In this document: positions 24,001 through 39,000 of the stretch, piece after piece
Layout of the letters: the number at the start of each line of letters is the position of its first letter
Position numbering within the stretch: the stretch's first letter is position 1
Assembly (NCBI GenBank): GCA_963924555.1
Contig: OZ004584.1
Span: 3,843,001-3,907,000 of the forward strand
Direction of reading: 5' to 3'
DNA: 64,000 nucleotides
From: Crambe crambe
Lineage: Eukaryota; Porifera; Demospongiae; Poecilosclerida; Crambeidae
The notes under the pieces: generated by a model
The model's input: the letters and a program-made list of their open reading frames with translations, nothing else
What the model was told of the DNA's origin: nothing
Databases searched by the model: none
Position numbers and translations under genes: made by a program

Positions 24001-27000
24001 TGGCACTTCGCCTCTGAAAATATCAAATAATTGTTAGAGTATACATACATAGATAATGGAAACCCCCCATTCACCATCAACTACACAGTTTCTCTTGCCT
24101 GCTCTCCTTTATGTTACACTGCTGGATTACTGACACACAAATATATACAGTGCCCACCTGACCAGGAATAAGCGTACTCTCTAGCATACAGGAAGCATTT
24201 CCTGCTGATCCTGCTTGCTGTATGGTATTACAGTCATATTGTCCTTCTCCTTGATTCATATTCTAAAATACCACACATATATGTGTGTAATACGTACTGT
24301 AATATTACACAATACAGATTACTTACATTATATGTAAGAGTGAAGCCAGTGAAGAAGTCATTGGAAAGTCCATTGATAACTAGCACAAGTCCACGTGCAT
24401 CCTCTGGCCCATTGTTTGTATACTCTAACTCAATGTTAATGGGACTCACTCCAGCCACCAAACTGTTGATAAGATACATGAGCACATAAATGTAATGGCT
24501 CATTTTCCTTCAATAAAACACTGTATACATACTGTAGATTTCAGGATGGTCGTCCATAAGGAATGAGAAATAGGTAGTGGCTTACAAGGACCTAAGAAAC
24601 CTGATCCTTTCATGTCCTATACAATCCATGCAGTTGTGTAAATCATAGAACAAAATGTATCCACCTATTCCCCAAACCTTCCTGACAACCAACCTGCAAT
24701 GGACAGTAATTCAGCCAACCATGTATTGATTAGTACACACTTAAGTGGTGGGCAAGTAAAATCTTACATCAAAATTTTTCCAAAATTTTTTTTCTTCATG
24801 GCTAGTAAAATTAGTATACAAATAGAATTAAAGTGACACTATATTCAAAAGTCTATGAAGGCAGGCACCCTGTTGAAGTTGCCTCACTTCAGGATGCCTC
24901 ACTCACACTAGGATCAAGCTACGATTCAGGAGCTAGCTATTTTGATATTGCAGGGGACTATGTATAGATTACATCATCATCATGCTTAATGATTATGATG
25001 GTAATGATGCCTCTCAGACCTGCTTTATGGAGCCTTTTACCAGAAGCTTCTATTTGGCCACTTCACTAGCACTATATACACGAGGCAACGCCTTTTTAAA
25101 TTATTGCGCACGTTTGTCACATATTGATTCCAGCAACTATGTACATTTTAGTAAGAATAATAATGGTAAGAAATTAGATAATATGAAGGGAAGCATAGGG
25201 CCTACTATGCTTTAAGACATCTGGAGAGAACCCTGTGTATACTGAAATGTCCAACTAGTGATAGATAGCTCTGTATACATAATACTCATGGATTCCAACT
25301 GCCATACGTTGCTTGATCAATTAACTCACCTTCGTGTGTTGGAATTGGGAGGTAATAAGGCTACATCACTAATACATCCAGCCTGCATATCAATGCTGCA
25401 TGGATCTTGAATTTCCACCTACATTTATGTACAATGAAATAACTCTCCACAGTCAGAATTTTATTAGGGCATCATATAATACATACATGCTAGCCTCGTA
25501 CCCAGGAAAGACAGAACAGTCTAGAGCTAGCTGCTGACTCAGTTCTCAATTACGATGATGAAATGTTTATTACGATTTGTGTAACGGACGTGCCCGAAAG
25601 TATAGCAAATCCCCCCTAATTGGGGGGATGGAGCGCATGCGCAAGCAACTTATACCAGGCCTTCGCTTTTCCACCGCCCCGTGAAAAAAACGGGCTGCAC
25701 TAGATTCAACTCACCTCACTCCCAGAAGCGTTCTGTGCAAGCTGTTTATGAAAGAAGTTATTTGTTTGTGTCGCTACCAACTGGTTAGACGAGAAGAGTT
25801 GCTGCTATCAAAGTATCATGTCTCTGTTCTTGTTTGTGTCTTAGTTTATTTCACTGATGTGGATAAGGTCTGGAGCCAGATCTAGCTAGCTTTAGGCTGC
25901 ACTGATTGAATGCGCATGTGCTACATACGTTTTTATGATTACATCATTCATCATACACGAAATTTTACGTACTAGGGCAATGTTCAACATTCAGTTGACA
26001 GCGAGCGAGCAAGCAAGTATTCTTTAGTGCTACAACTCTTTAGAAGATTTTGCTGTTTAATTTAGACAGTGAGCTGATAGGCTCCAGTGCTTTATATTGC
26101 ATCAGAGACAAGAGTCATGTAAGTGGTGGTTCCAACCAGAAATCTCCAGCATCAAAAGCTGTAAATACTTACCACAAGCACTTAGATAAGCCAAGCGCCT
26201 ACAATTCACTTTGATACATTAATTTTGATAGCCAGTGAGCAAGCAAGTTAGTGCTATAACTCTTTAGAAGATTTGCTGTTGAGTTTATATGTAACAAAGT
26301 ACCAGGCTAGAGCCTCTACAACTACTACTATAATAATGTGCAGCATTTGACAGTGAGCAAGTGAGTAGCTGATAGGCTCCAGTGCTTGCTGTCAGAGACA
26401 AGAGTCATGTAAGTTGTGGTTCCAACCGGGAAGCTCCATACATAGAAAGCTGTGGTTCCAACCAGAAAGCTCCACGCATCAAAAGCTGTAAATACTTACC
26501 ACAAGCACTTAGATAAGCCAAGCGCTTACAATTCACTTTGAAAAGCTGTAAATACTTACCACAAGCACTTAGATAACCCAAGCGCCTACAATTCACTTTG
26601 ATAAGCCTAGCGCCTCTATGACAAAAGGCTGTAGAAAACAATCTAGGCTTGATTACAATTATCGGAGCATGCGGAGCATGCGCATTATGCACGTGCAGGC
26701 GCTACTATACACGACATGTACTGTACCATACGTATGCCTGGGGCATTTTGGAGTGTAGACCTAGATACTAGGGCAATGTTCAACATTTGGTTGACAGCGA
26801 GTAGACCTAGATATATATATATATATCCCACCTAATACATTTACTCCCATAGAGAAAAGTGCTCTTACTGTCATAAATTCCCTCCCTTAGGGTAAAGTGC
26901 GTTATGACTCATAACGCACAGTCATAACGCACTGTTCCCCAGGCTATGAATAACAACAGTTTTAGGTTTTCTGAAGCTGACTGTTGGAAGAAGATGATAA

Positions 27001-30000
27001 TGAAGATAATCTATGAGATAATGATCAGATAACATTGTCATTACCTAGCTATTACTAAAGAGTTTATTTCTGTCTCTGTATTATGTTGGTAGTTTATAGC
27101 TGACTGTTGGAAGAAGATGATTATGAAGTTAACGATCAGTATATAACATTGTCATTAACTATTACTAAAGAATCTATTTCTGTCTCTGGGTAGTTTATAG
27201 CTGATTGTTGGAAAATGAAGAAGTCATCTGGTGCTGGGTCACAAGGAAACTTCTTTTCTTTTTTTGCAATTTTCCACAAGAAGAAATTATTTCTAAGGCC
27301 CATTGGTATTTGGCGTCATACCTTCCGCTAGCTTCGCTGTCGCTAGCAAACACAAAACGTGGGTGGAGGAACTCGTTAATAGCTGGGTGTGGTTGGCATG
27401 GGAGGAGCCTCGTAGTTCGTAGTCTTGCTTGAGAGCACGAGGCTTGAGTTGGCGTCTGAACAACGGCACACCACAGGACAGGGACAAGCCATGGCAGGAG
27501 TTTTCGTTTTGTTTCGTAACTAAGGGGTAGCTACGCTCTAGCTACAGACCGACCAATGAAATCGTGCGCCCTGGGGATATATAACAGTTAGAACACGGTA
27601 GTCCTGGTGATTATGGCCAAATAAACAACCTTATCCTCGGGCTGCGCCCTCGGATTCGGTTGTTTATTGGCCATAATCACCAGACTACCGTGTTCTAACT
27701 ATTACATATATATTTAAAATTTCAATGAGTCATGACCTGAGAGTCAGCTCGCTCGCTGCAATTATTTCATGTCTAATTAAGTGCATGCGCATGCAACTTG
27801 GCCCTCGCGTTTCCACCGCCCCACGAAAAAAGCGGGCCTGGGTACGAGGCTACATACATGCATACTGCAAGCTACTATAACAAAAAATGAGTTATGAATT
27901 TAATTCTGCTGCTGAGTTATCTCACTGCATGCATACTATTATGCACATATTCAGTGGTTTCATGCAGTGGAAGGGAATCCAACAAATTAAAAATAAAGTT
28001 GTAATGTGTCTGTTTTTGTTTAAAAAATCTCCAGCATGTCCTGAAAGGTCCTTCCATACATAAACTTTGTGGGATTTATAAAACAGCCACAACTTTGCTT
28101 TTAAGTGCACATGACAGTCATTAAAGTGGGTGTGGTCATCACGCTCACAGCCCCAAATTCCTGTATGAAACCCTGATTATGGAAACATTACACATTGGAA
28201 GCGCTCGCTCACTGAACTATGTGCATGCAAGCACTTACTGCAAGGTTAGGATTTCCAATCAAACGAAAGCGAGGGAATCCAGACAAGTCAGTGGGATCCT
28301 GTTCACCACTGACACGACCTGCACTCCTGTCAGTATTAGGGACACTCACCACAAATTCATATGGAGCAACTGATGATACACTCCTCTAAAACATCAAATC
28401 AGGTCAAGATAATTACAGGAAAATTATTCAAGAACTCTTGATATGGGATAGCACTAATTGGGGAGTGGACTAAATCCACCATCCACTTACGTATATTTAC
28501 TGTTTCTACTCTATTGGTAATAATTATTCGCTTACTATAAAACAAAACTTAACCCATATGATATATGTAATCAACACCCTCACACTCACAATAGTGTACA
28601 CAGTGATGTTAGCCATTGCTTGATTTCCTGCTCTCGAGAAACTTAATACTCCATTTCCGATTCTATCACTCTGATTATTTTGTGAGAAAAACACCCTCCC
28701 AGTCATCACTTTCTCAGTCAAGGTGAATGGTACATCTACACCATAAGTACAATTAATTAAGAGTATAAATGACTTTGGTGCTTAAAGTTCCCTTCCGTCT
28801 ACTTAAGTACTATCACGTCACATAATACTAAAAGTTCTAGTGATTGTAGGTACCTCTTGCGTCACTAATACTTGCACTGGTGTAATTTGCCCTCACTACC
28901 ACGTCAAAACTGCAAAACGTTACATAATTATTCAGTGGATACTGGAGAATATCACAAGTCTGTTGGCAATTGTATTCACATGAGTACCACAGGCCTCGTT
29001 CAGTGGTGGAGAACTGGGGGGGGGGGGGAGATTTTATTAACTTTATTTGGTTTTTAAGCACTTGGCATCCCCCCCTCACACTTTTTAGTAGCTGTCTCCA
29101 CCCCTGATGAGCCAATCACACATTCCAGTAACCACTGAACAAAAGAGTTAGATACACTGGTCTGAGTGCCCCAAAAGAATACTACAGCTAAAGAAACTGC
29201 AGCATCATTGGATGACAAAGAACCAAGACTGTCTGTAGAGTATTACATAATACATACATACATACATACATACATACATACATACATACATACATACATA
29301 CACATATATACATACATACATACATAGATACATACATACATACATCATACATATGTGCTTGAATTAAAAGAAATGACAGGTTTGTGTGTATATTACCTTC
29401 GGACAGTCCTCAGGTCCACTGCTGGCACTGGGTCCATGGTAACCCCAACGGTAATAATAGGTAGGGTCCTACAAACAAAATACATCACATGTTCATGTAT
29501 AGAATTTTCTATTGTCGAAATCCTGTAAGAGTCCTTTAGTAAGGATTGAACCTATACGGAAGAAGCATACTTATAATTGGCATTATACCTTAACACTACT
29601 ACAGTTTGGTCTTGATATGCACCAATTGCCACATCTACAATGATGAAACAAGTAAATATTATCAAAGCTGTTATTAATTACGTATGGAATTGCCATATTA
29701 CTCTGGATATGTACCTGGATGGTTATTGTTGTCTATATCAGTGTTGCCAATCAGAGAGAATCCAAATGTCCTTAGACGAAATGAGCCAGTCAGTCTATCT
29801 GTGATATCACTTGCAAAGATCTACATACACATAACTGATGTCACCACACATACAACCATAATTATATGTACACGTAGCTTCATGTCCTCTAAATTTTAAA
29901 TTTTGTGCCAGTATAGTTCAAAGGCTGCCTTTTTTGTCTTGGCACTGGAGTGCCAATTAAGACACAGTGGTGAAGGCATGCAATGGGTACATATGTATCA

Positions 30001-33000
30001 GCATGTGTGTAACAATTGTGCACATGCACACATGTGCATGTGCTCCTATAGGTCCTAAAAATGGAGTACAAAAATTTGGCCTTCAGATGCAGGGTTACAG
30101 TCAAAAGGTGCAGAGCGAAAGTCAGAAGATGCACAAGTGACTAGAACATAGTCAAATGAAACTACATAGATAACATAGCTTGTACTTGTAGGCCATCCCT
30201 ACTTGGTGCAAAGAAGCCAAAGAGTAAGCTATGAACAGAAATCATGTCAGCTGCCAGACTGTGGCATTTTCAAGTGTGTCAACCCTTTACCAACTTCAAT
30301 CATTAATCACGATTCCTAGCTAGCTAGATAACCAGCTAGGCAGCTGTCACTTAACAAACACATATCTCTCCATCAATGGTTGTCCAGAAGTAAAATTTGT
30401 CCACAATCTAATTGGCTGGGCCCTTGATGCCTGGCATCCAGTGTTAGCCTTGATTGTCACTATCATTTCCCTTGGCGGGTTTAATCTCTTTATTAAGTGT
30501 TCCTGACTAGGACCAGCTACTCTTTCTCAGACAGTATCAATTAGCCAGCCACCTGCTTTTTGCCCAAAAGTCAGCTTCCGATAAAGGATTGATACACTTG
30601 TACCCATTTTCTACGTACTACCTGGCAGGTAGAGGATGGCCCAAAAAACTAACTGCAGCAAGTGCAACAGGAACCCAGAGGAGTAGCTACCATTGATGCA
30701 ACTAATAAAGGCGCTCTGAAAAATTTAGGAAATTAGTACATGATCAACAGAGAGGTTTGCAGTGCCAGAGCATTGCTGACATCTCTTAACAATTGGCTAC
30801 GTACATCACTATAAATTATAGCTTAACTAACATGTTATAGAAATTGATCTATTTATGAGGATTGTTCTAGTACTTCTATTTACTAGGGCAATGTTCAACA
30901 TTCAGTTGACAGCGAGCGAGCAAGCATTCTTTAGTGCTACAACTCTTTAGAAGATTAGTTTATACAGGGGTGTATCCACCACTCTGGTTGGTCCGGTTTT
31001 CACCAGACCATTTTTATTATCCAATTAATAATTATAATTTCATCCCATGCCTGCAGAGTTAGCTAAGTGATTATATGAACCTTCAAGAATCATGATCACA
31101 TTAGCATCCTTGTGATAAGTGGGTTAAAGGATAAAGTGGGCGTGGTGATCCCACGCACAAGCACACTCAAAATTCTGTGGATACACCCCTGTTATATGTA
31201 TTAGATAAGCGACAACTACTATTTTAGCTTTAGACAGTGAGCAAGTGAGCATGATAGGCTCCAGTGCTTGATATTGCTTCAGAGACAAGAGTCATGTAAG
31301 TAACCAAAAAGCTCCACGCAACAAAAGCTGTAAATACTTACCACAATCACTTAGATAAGCCAAGTGCCTACAATTCACTTTGATAAGCCTAGGCCTCTAT
31401 GACAAAAGGCTGTAGAAAACAATTACAATTATTGCTAGGCTTATCTAAAGTGAATTGCTTCGTGGTGAGTATTACAGGTTCTCATAACAGCTTCCTACAG
31501 ATGTATGTTTATATGATGGTTATAAACACTCCCTAGACTTGTTAGTTGTGATATTATGTAGTGCACTGTAAGAATAAATCACTTATTACACTCGTCAGCT
31601 GTGAGATATGGCTGAGATATTTCACTTGCCTTCCACTCTGTGAAATATCTCCCCATATATCCCACCTAATACATTTACTCCCATAGAGAAAAGTGCTCTT
31701 ACTGTCATAAATTCCCTCCCTTAGGGTAAAGTGCGTTATGACTCATAACGCACAGTCATAACGCACTGTTCCCCAGGCTATGAATAACAACAGTTTTAGG
31801 TTTTCTGAAGCTGACTGTTGGAAGAAGATGATAATGAAGATAATCTATGAGATAATGATCAGATAACATTGTCATTACCTAGCTATTACTAAAGAGTTTA
31901 TTTCTGTCTCTGTATTATGTTGGTAGTTTATAGCTGACTGTTGGAAGAAGATGATTATGAAGTTAACGATCAGTCTATAACATTGTCATTAACTATTACT
32001 AAAGAATCTATTTCTGTCTCTGGGTAGTTTATAGCTGATTGTTGGAAAATGAAGAAGTCATCTGGTGCTGGGTCACAAGGAAACTTCTTTTTTTTTTGCA
32101 ATTTTCCACAAGAAGAAATTATTTCTAAGGCCCATTGGTATTTGGCGTCATACCTTCCGCTAGCTTCGCTGTCGCTAGCAAACACAAAACGTGGGTGGAG
32201 GAACTCGTTAATAGCTGGGTGTGGTGGGCATGGGAGGAGCCTCGTAGTTCGTAGTCTTGCTTGAGAGCACGAGGCTAGAGTTGGCGTCTGAACAACGGCA
32301 CATCACATGTACAGGACAGGGACAAGCCATGGCAGGAGTTTTCGTTTTGTTTCGTAACTAAGGGGTAGCTACGCTCTAGCTACAGACCGACCAATGAAAT
32401 CGTGCGCCCTGGGGATATATAACAGTTAGAACACGGTAGTCCTGGTGATTATGGCCAAATAAACAACCTTATCCTCGGGCTGCGCCCTCGGATTCGGTTG
32501 TTTATTGGCCATAATCACCAGACTACCGTGTTCTAACTATTACATATCTCATGCTGACTCTTAATAATAAATCTTATTATAATAATATGATTATTTGGTA
32601 CAATGACCTTTGACCCCACAAATGAAACATGCCCATAGCACTTAGAACAAACAGCTAGAGCTTATTGCTTCCTACAGCATTTTATCATAGAGGCGCTAAG
32701 TGGGTTGCAGGCACTTGGCTTTCTAAGTGCTTGTGGTAAGCATTATACAGCCTCCTGTGTATGTAGCTGCCACAACCACTGCAATATCTTAGCCCTAGTA
32801 AATGCTCTGTAGCATTGTTGGGCAAGCTATTCAGCAATTGAATTCCTTTTCTATTTTTGTTGTCCTTTTTATCCTTCTAATTGTTTAATTTTTTTTCCAG
32901 CTCATTTATAATTACTTTTGCAATGTTAATGTCATTGTATAAATGCACAGAAAGTTAGCTAACTCCTATAATGTAGCTGTCCTGGCTATAATATTGATCT

Positions 33001-36000
33001 AAATTGAATAATACTATGGTTTCCCAGCGGTCATCATATAAACATACGTCTGTAGGAAGCTGTTATGAGAACCTGTAATACTCACCTAGCAGCCTGGGGG
33101 GCCTACAAACAACAAACCACTGTAAGATTCAATTAAGCCTTGCCTATCATCTTCAGAAATGTCGGCCAAAAGGTTACTAGGCTAGTCTGCGCATGCGTAG
33201 TATACCGTTGAGTGGTCTGTAAGAATAATAAATATCACGAATCTCGATTGACATGATAAGTGTGTGTCTCGCTTGCTTCACTCGCTCGCCAACTAGGGCA
33301 ATGTTCAACATTCAGTTGGCAGCGAGCGAGCAAGCAAGTATTCTTTAGTGCTACAACTCTTTAAAAGATTTTGCTGTTTAGGTATTAGATAAGCTACAAC
33401 TACTACTTTAGTTTTAGACAGTGAGCAAGTGAGCATGATAGGCTCCAGTGCTTGATATAGAGATAAGAGTCATGTAAGTGGTGGTTCCAACCAGAAAGCT
33501 CCACCCATCAAAAGCTGTAAATACTTCCCACAAGCACTTAGATAAGCCAAGCGCCTACAATTCACTTTAAAAAGCTGTAAATACTTACCACAAGCACAGC
33601 CTAGCACCTCTATGACAAAAGGCTGTAGAAAACAATCTAGGCTTGATTACAATTATTGGAGCATGGCATGCACACAAGGCTACTATACACACACATATAC
33701 CGTACCTGGGGCATTTTGGAGTGTAGACCTAGATATTTAAAATTTCAATGAGTCATGACCTGAGAGTCAGCTCGCTCGCTCGCTGCAACTAGGGCAATGT
33801 TCAACATTCAGTTGGCAGCGAGCAAGCAAGCAAGTATTCTTTAGTGCTACAACTCTTTAGAAGATTTGCAAGTGAGCATGATAGGCTCCAGTGCTTTATA
33901 TTGCGTCAGAGACAAGAGTCATGTAAGTGGTGGTTCCAACCAGAAATCTCCATGCATCAAAAGCTGTAAATACTTACCACAAGCACTTAGATAAGCCTTA
34001 GTGCTACAACTCTTTAGTTGCTGTTGAGTTTATATGTAACAAAGTACCAGGTTAGAGCCTCTACAACTACTACTATAATTATGTGCAGCATTTGACAGTG
34101 AGCAAGTGAGTAGCTGATAGGGTCCAGTGCTTGCTGTCAGAGATAAGAGCGCCCTATGACAAAAGGCTGCATGTAGAAAACAATCTAGCTTGATTAATTG
34201 GAGCATGCGCATACATACGCCTGAGGCATTTTGGAGTGTAGACCTAGATATATATATATATATATATATTTAAAATTTCAATGAGTCATGACCTGAGAGT
34301 CAGCTCGCTCGCTGCAACTAGGGCAATGTTCAACATTCAGTTGGCAGCGAGCGAGCAAGCAAGTATTCTTTAGTGCTACAACTCTTTAGAAGATTTTGCT
34401 GTTTAGTTTATATGTATCAGATAAGCTACAACTACTACTTTAGTTTTAGACAGTGAGCAAGTGAGCATGATAGGCTCCAGTGCTTGATATTGCTTCAGAG
34501 ATAAGAGTCATGTAAGTGGTGGTTCCAACCAGAAAGCTCCACGCATCAAAAGCTGTAAATACTTACCACAAGCACTTACAATTCACTTTGAAAAGCTGTA
34601 AATACTTACCACAAGCACTTAGATAAGCCAAGAGCCTACAATTTACTTTGAAAAGCTGTAAATACTTACCACAAGCACTTAGATAAGCCAAGCGCCTACA
34701 ATTCACTTTGAAAAGCTGTAAATACTTACCACAAGCACTTAGATAAGCCAAGCACCTACAATTCACTTTGATAAGCCTAGTGCCTCTATGACAAAAGGCT
34801 GTAGAAAACAATCTAGGCTTGATTACAATTATTGGAGCATGCATGCGCATTATGCACGCACAGGCGCTACTATACAAGACACGTACTAGACTGTATAAGA
34901 CTTATTACATGAGTCAGCGTGAGATATGGGGAGATATTTCACAAGCCGAAGGCAGTGAAATATCTCCCATATCTCACAGCTGACGAGTGTAATAAGTGAT
35001 TTATTCTTACAGTGCACTACATATGTCACAACTAACAAGTCTAAGGAGTGTTTATAGCCATCATATAAACATACGGTCTGTAGGAAGCTGTTATGAGAAC
35101 CTGTAATACTCACCAAGAAGCACTTTAGATAAGCCTAGCAGCCTACCGGCCCTACAAACAACTTGACAAACCGCTGTAAGATTCAATTAAGCTTGCCTAT
35201 CATCTTCAGAAATGTCGGCCAAAAAGGTTACTAGGCTAGTGTGCGCATGCGTAGTAGACCGTTGAATATAACCGTTGAATATGAGGATTTATTCAATGGC
35301 TCGTCTATGGGGAAAATGTACTAGTGGGCGTGGTCTGTAAGAATAAATATACTAGTGGGCGTGATCTGTAAGAATAAATAATACATATATATTTAAAATT
35401 TCAATGAGTCATGACCTGAGAGTCAGCTCGCTCGCTGCATTATGCTTGAACTTTGAAGATACACATGCCCCATACACACAGTTGTGCAAAACTTACCCTC
35501 ACTGGTGGGTTTCTCATAAACTCCTCAGGAGTGCCCCTACCATAGTAGATATACACAGCACCAGTATCCGATGAATTAGGGTTGATTTTATAAGGTGCAC
35601 CCACTATCAAATCTGTAACAAAGGAATAATAATATTAATATTATACACACATACATACATACATACATACAATATATGTACAGAATTGCGATTTATGTAT
35701 GTACGTATGTGGAACCTTTCAGAAATTAAGGGGGTGCCCTTATGAGTTCTCTCACTCACATTGAGTGTAAAAGGGCTGAGGTCTGGGGTTCTCTCTTTTT
35801 TTGCCTCGGAACCGAAGTGCCGAGGCGCAGTGCTGGAAGCATCTATGGTGGTGGTACATACAGTCAAAATAGTAGCACACCCGTGTTCATACACCCACGC
35901 AATATATTGCATGCCTGAGCATGCAGTGAATGATTTAACCAGAAGCATGTAGAGCAAACTTGAGTTGAACAAAGACTACAGGCCACAGAAAGCTATGTAA

Positions 36001-39000
36001 GAGCACCTTGAGTCAACAGTCTAGGCTGTTGAATAACTACAAGCCATGATTAGCAAGGCGACTGGAAAGCCAAAAGCACCTAGAGAACGAAGCTGGCCTT
36101 CCATGGAAGTGAATATTCGAAACTCCAATCAGAGAGTGCTTACCAGAGAGTATAAATTCAGAAATCATTTCAGGAATTGACACCTAACTCTACCCTTCGA
36201 ATTGAGTGTGCACTATTAAGACATTGCCTACCTAAGTCCATATAGCTAGCTACCAGTGCCGAGGCATTAGTCTTCTTAAAGACTAATTTGTTATCTACAA
36301 AGCTGGCTTAATTCATGTAGTTTGCTACTATGGGGCAGGAATATTGTAAACACCAGATTCCCCTGTATGGGGATGCATTGAATAGGCTACAAGTTTAATG
36401 ACTAACCTTCCTTCCCATCATTATCTAGATCTCCAGCATTAGCAATGGAAGAACCATATCGATCACCTTCTACTTGTCCTTCAATAATGAGAGGATTTGT
36501 ATCATTGAGAGATCCCTATACATATGGAGAACATTTAGTGGTGACTGAAACACTGAGAATCATACAGCCTTGGTTGATACGCAAGTGATATATCATCTTC
36601 AAATACCAGAATCCTACTAGTCATAATTTCTAACCATGCATGGTACAAGTAGGAATTATTTCACTGCACACACACACACTGACTGAATGATTCATACCCC
36701 AGTATTGAAATATATGTAGATCCTGCCACGATCTGGCACAAGCTTCGGAGTGTATGTGGTGTATATTGGTGCTCCAACAATAAGCTCATCATAACTGCAG
36801 TAAATGATCACATTTTAACTTCTTTGTGTGCTGCATAATAATTATTGGACTTACCCATCACCTGTAAGGTCGCAAAGAGCCATTGAATAACCAAAGAATT
36901 CTCCCAACTGCATAATTCACATACAAACAACATGTCTACCATCTGTATGCACACAATAGATACACTTTTCTATTTGCTGCCAAAGTACACATAGGTACTG
37001 TAGAAAAGTATCAGTCAGCATATGTACACATTATTTTACGAGGTGTGTGTATATGAATTATATTTTAGTACCTGTGTTCCCATTATGGTGATACTAGCAA
37101 GTAAACGAGCGAGATTATGGTTGTAAAAGAAAACCATTCCTGTATATGATGTACCATTGTGACGAGGAGAGGTGATAACCACATCTAAGAGAATAATGAT
37201 AATACCTAATTATGGGGATCCCACACAGCAACACGTACTCCCTACTAGCTTACAGACTCAAATCATGAGTACAAGCCACATATAATCAAAGACCATAATA
37301 TAGTGTATAGAAATCATAAACTTACTTGGTGGAGGTTCTGATCTGTCATTATTTGTTACGTAGCCAGCTGCCATACTGTGACCTAAAACACACAAGAAGT
37401 ACTAGTCTATTATGGTAAGACCTACATACATAGCTTTGAAACCAGGGAATTTCCTAGGTACCAGCAAAGTCATAATAGTATTTTTTTTTTTTTTGGATTC
37501 AGCTAGATCCTTTACCTCCTGGACTACAGTGCTATCTCTTACCAAAGGTTTGCTCGAATGAACCAGAAGGTACTGGAGGGTCTACTGGAGGGCTGAAAGG
37601 TGTTTGTGAACCAATAATAGAACGTGAATAAACACTTCCTGTAAATTCATTTCTTCCTGGGGTACCAACGAAAACTTTATCACCCTGTGTGTGTAGAAAG
37701 ATTCAGAAAATAGGACAAAACCATGAAACTACACAGGCATGTAAATCCTGTACAAAATTAAAACCACTCCAGCATGATTATTAGGTATCCACACGCACAG
37801 GTTATAAGTGAGATGCACTCACATTGTTGTGTGAGTCAATGATTACATGTACGTATGTAGAATCATATAGACTAGCCACAGTGTGCAAAAAAATAATAAG
37901 AGTTTCAGTTTGATAGGACATTTTGTCCGACCAAATATAACTTTTATCAGACATTATAGCAATTTTGCTGGTCATTTATCATAGTGACTACTTGAATTTG
38001 TTCTGACAGAATGTCTGAATAAAGTTGGAATTGTCTGGCCAAAGAGAAAAAATGGTAGGAAAATGGCCAGTGGCCAGCAGTAATACTGCACACTGGCTCA
38101 ACCTGCACCTACAGATAATCTGCGGCAATCACATTTTGCATTTGAAATTGCATGCTATTGGGCTGGTTTTTAAGCTATACTCTTCTTCTCTAGCAATTTC
38201 AGTGAGGCACCTTGCTTGATGCTTACTGTAGTCTTTGGTCCCTTGCTTGTTGGTTTCTTTGCTGGCCTAGGCTTACTGCAGTCTCTGGACCTCGTTTCAC
38301 TGGTCTAGCTAGATTTACTGTGCCTTGAATCTACATAGCAACTTTGAACTGTATTTCTAGGTATTTCTTCCCCTTTCTTGGACTCTTAGAGCTTAGAGCG
38401 TCAAGGTTCATTGCTGACGAGCCCAAACCAATTTGCACTTGCCATGCAATGAGTGATATGCATGCACATACATAGCAATTGACCTTTGAACCAGTCTAGC
38501 ATACCGTATAGCCAGAAACATTGGCGGAAAATTTAATTTGGCAGTTTGGCGGTTGAAGACTCAACCACCAAAATTAATTCCGCAATAGTAAAGTTTTTAC
38601 ATCGGTATGGTAAAGGTTGTCAACATTACAAATCCGAAAATAACACCAATATTTCCAGCCATACGGTATTAATATATGTACAAGGAGATAACAAGGTAGT
38701 TAGGAGGATAAGTTGACTATGTAGTTCTCCCAAAAATTAATGATTACTAGTACCCTAGATTATTATAATTATACAGAATGAATTTTGCTGACTTACAGCA
38801 ATAGTAGCACCATATCCTGTTATGCAGTAACCATCGTTTTCAGTAGCACCATTATCACCCGACACTGTGTGTATCAAGTGTACATGTTAAGAATAGCTTC
38901 TGTAGTACGTACATTAAATGCACGAAATTGCATGGCCCTGTATCTACATTGATCCACAAAAATGCCACTCCAAAATTTATCATGCTGTGTACAATACACA

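Larger units (their letters stand above)
25491..27852. mobile_element. Composite element with TAGCCTCGTACCCAGG termini
   Basis: The left end TAGCCTCGTACCCAGG is inverted exactly at 27837-27852. A second module, TTTCCACCGCCCC plus GTGAAAAAA-type sequence, occurs near each end in the same direction, so two related elements may have recombined. The interior contains GCGAGCGAG repeats and one of the twin 0.89-kb segments. In intron 18 of integrin B. Confidence 0.55.

Noticed and set aside
32049-32264. 71-residue frame shared by both 0.89-kb twins (also 27205-27432)
   Set aside because: Shared only because the DNA is duplicated; composition and flanks do not look coding.
34563-34877. 104-residue minus-strand frame with a repeated VNCRRLAYLSACGKYLQLF motif
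   Set aside because: It is the translation of the 60-bp minisatellite; no start context, domain or splice support.
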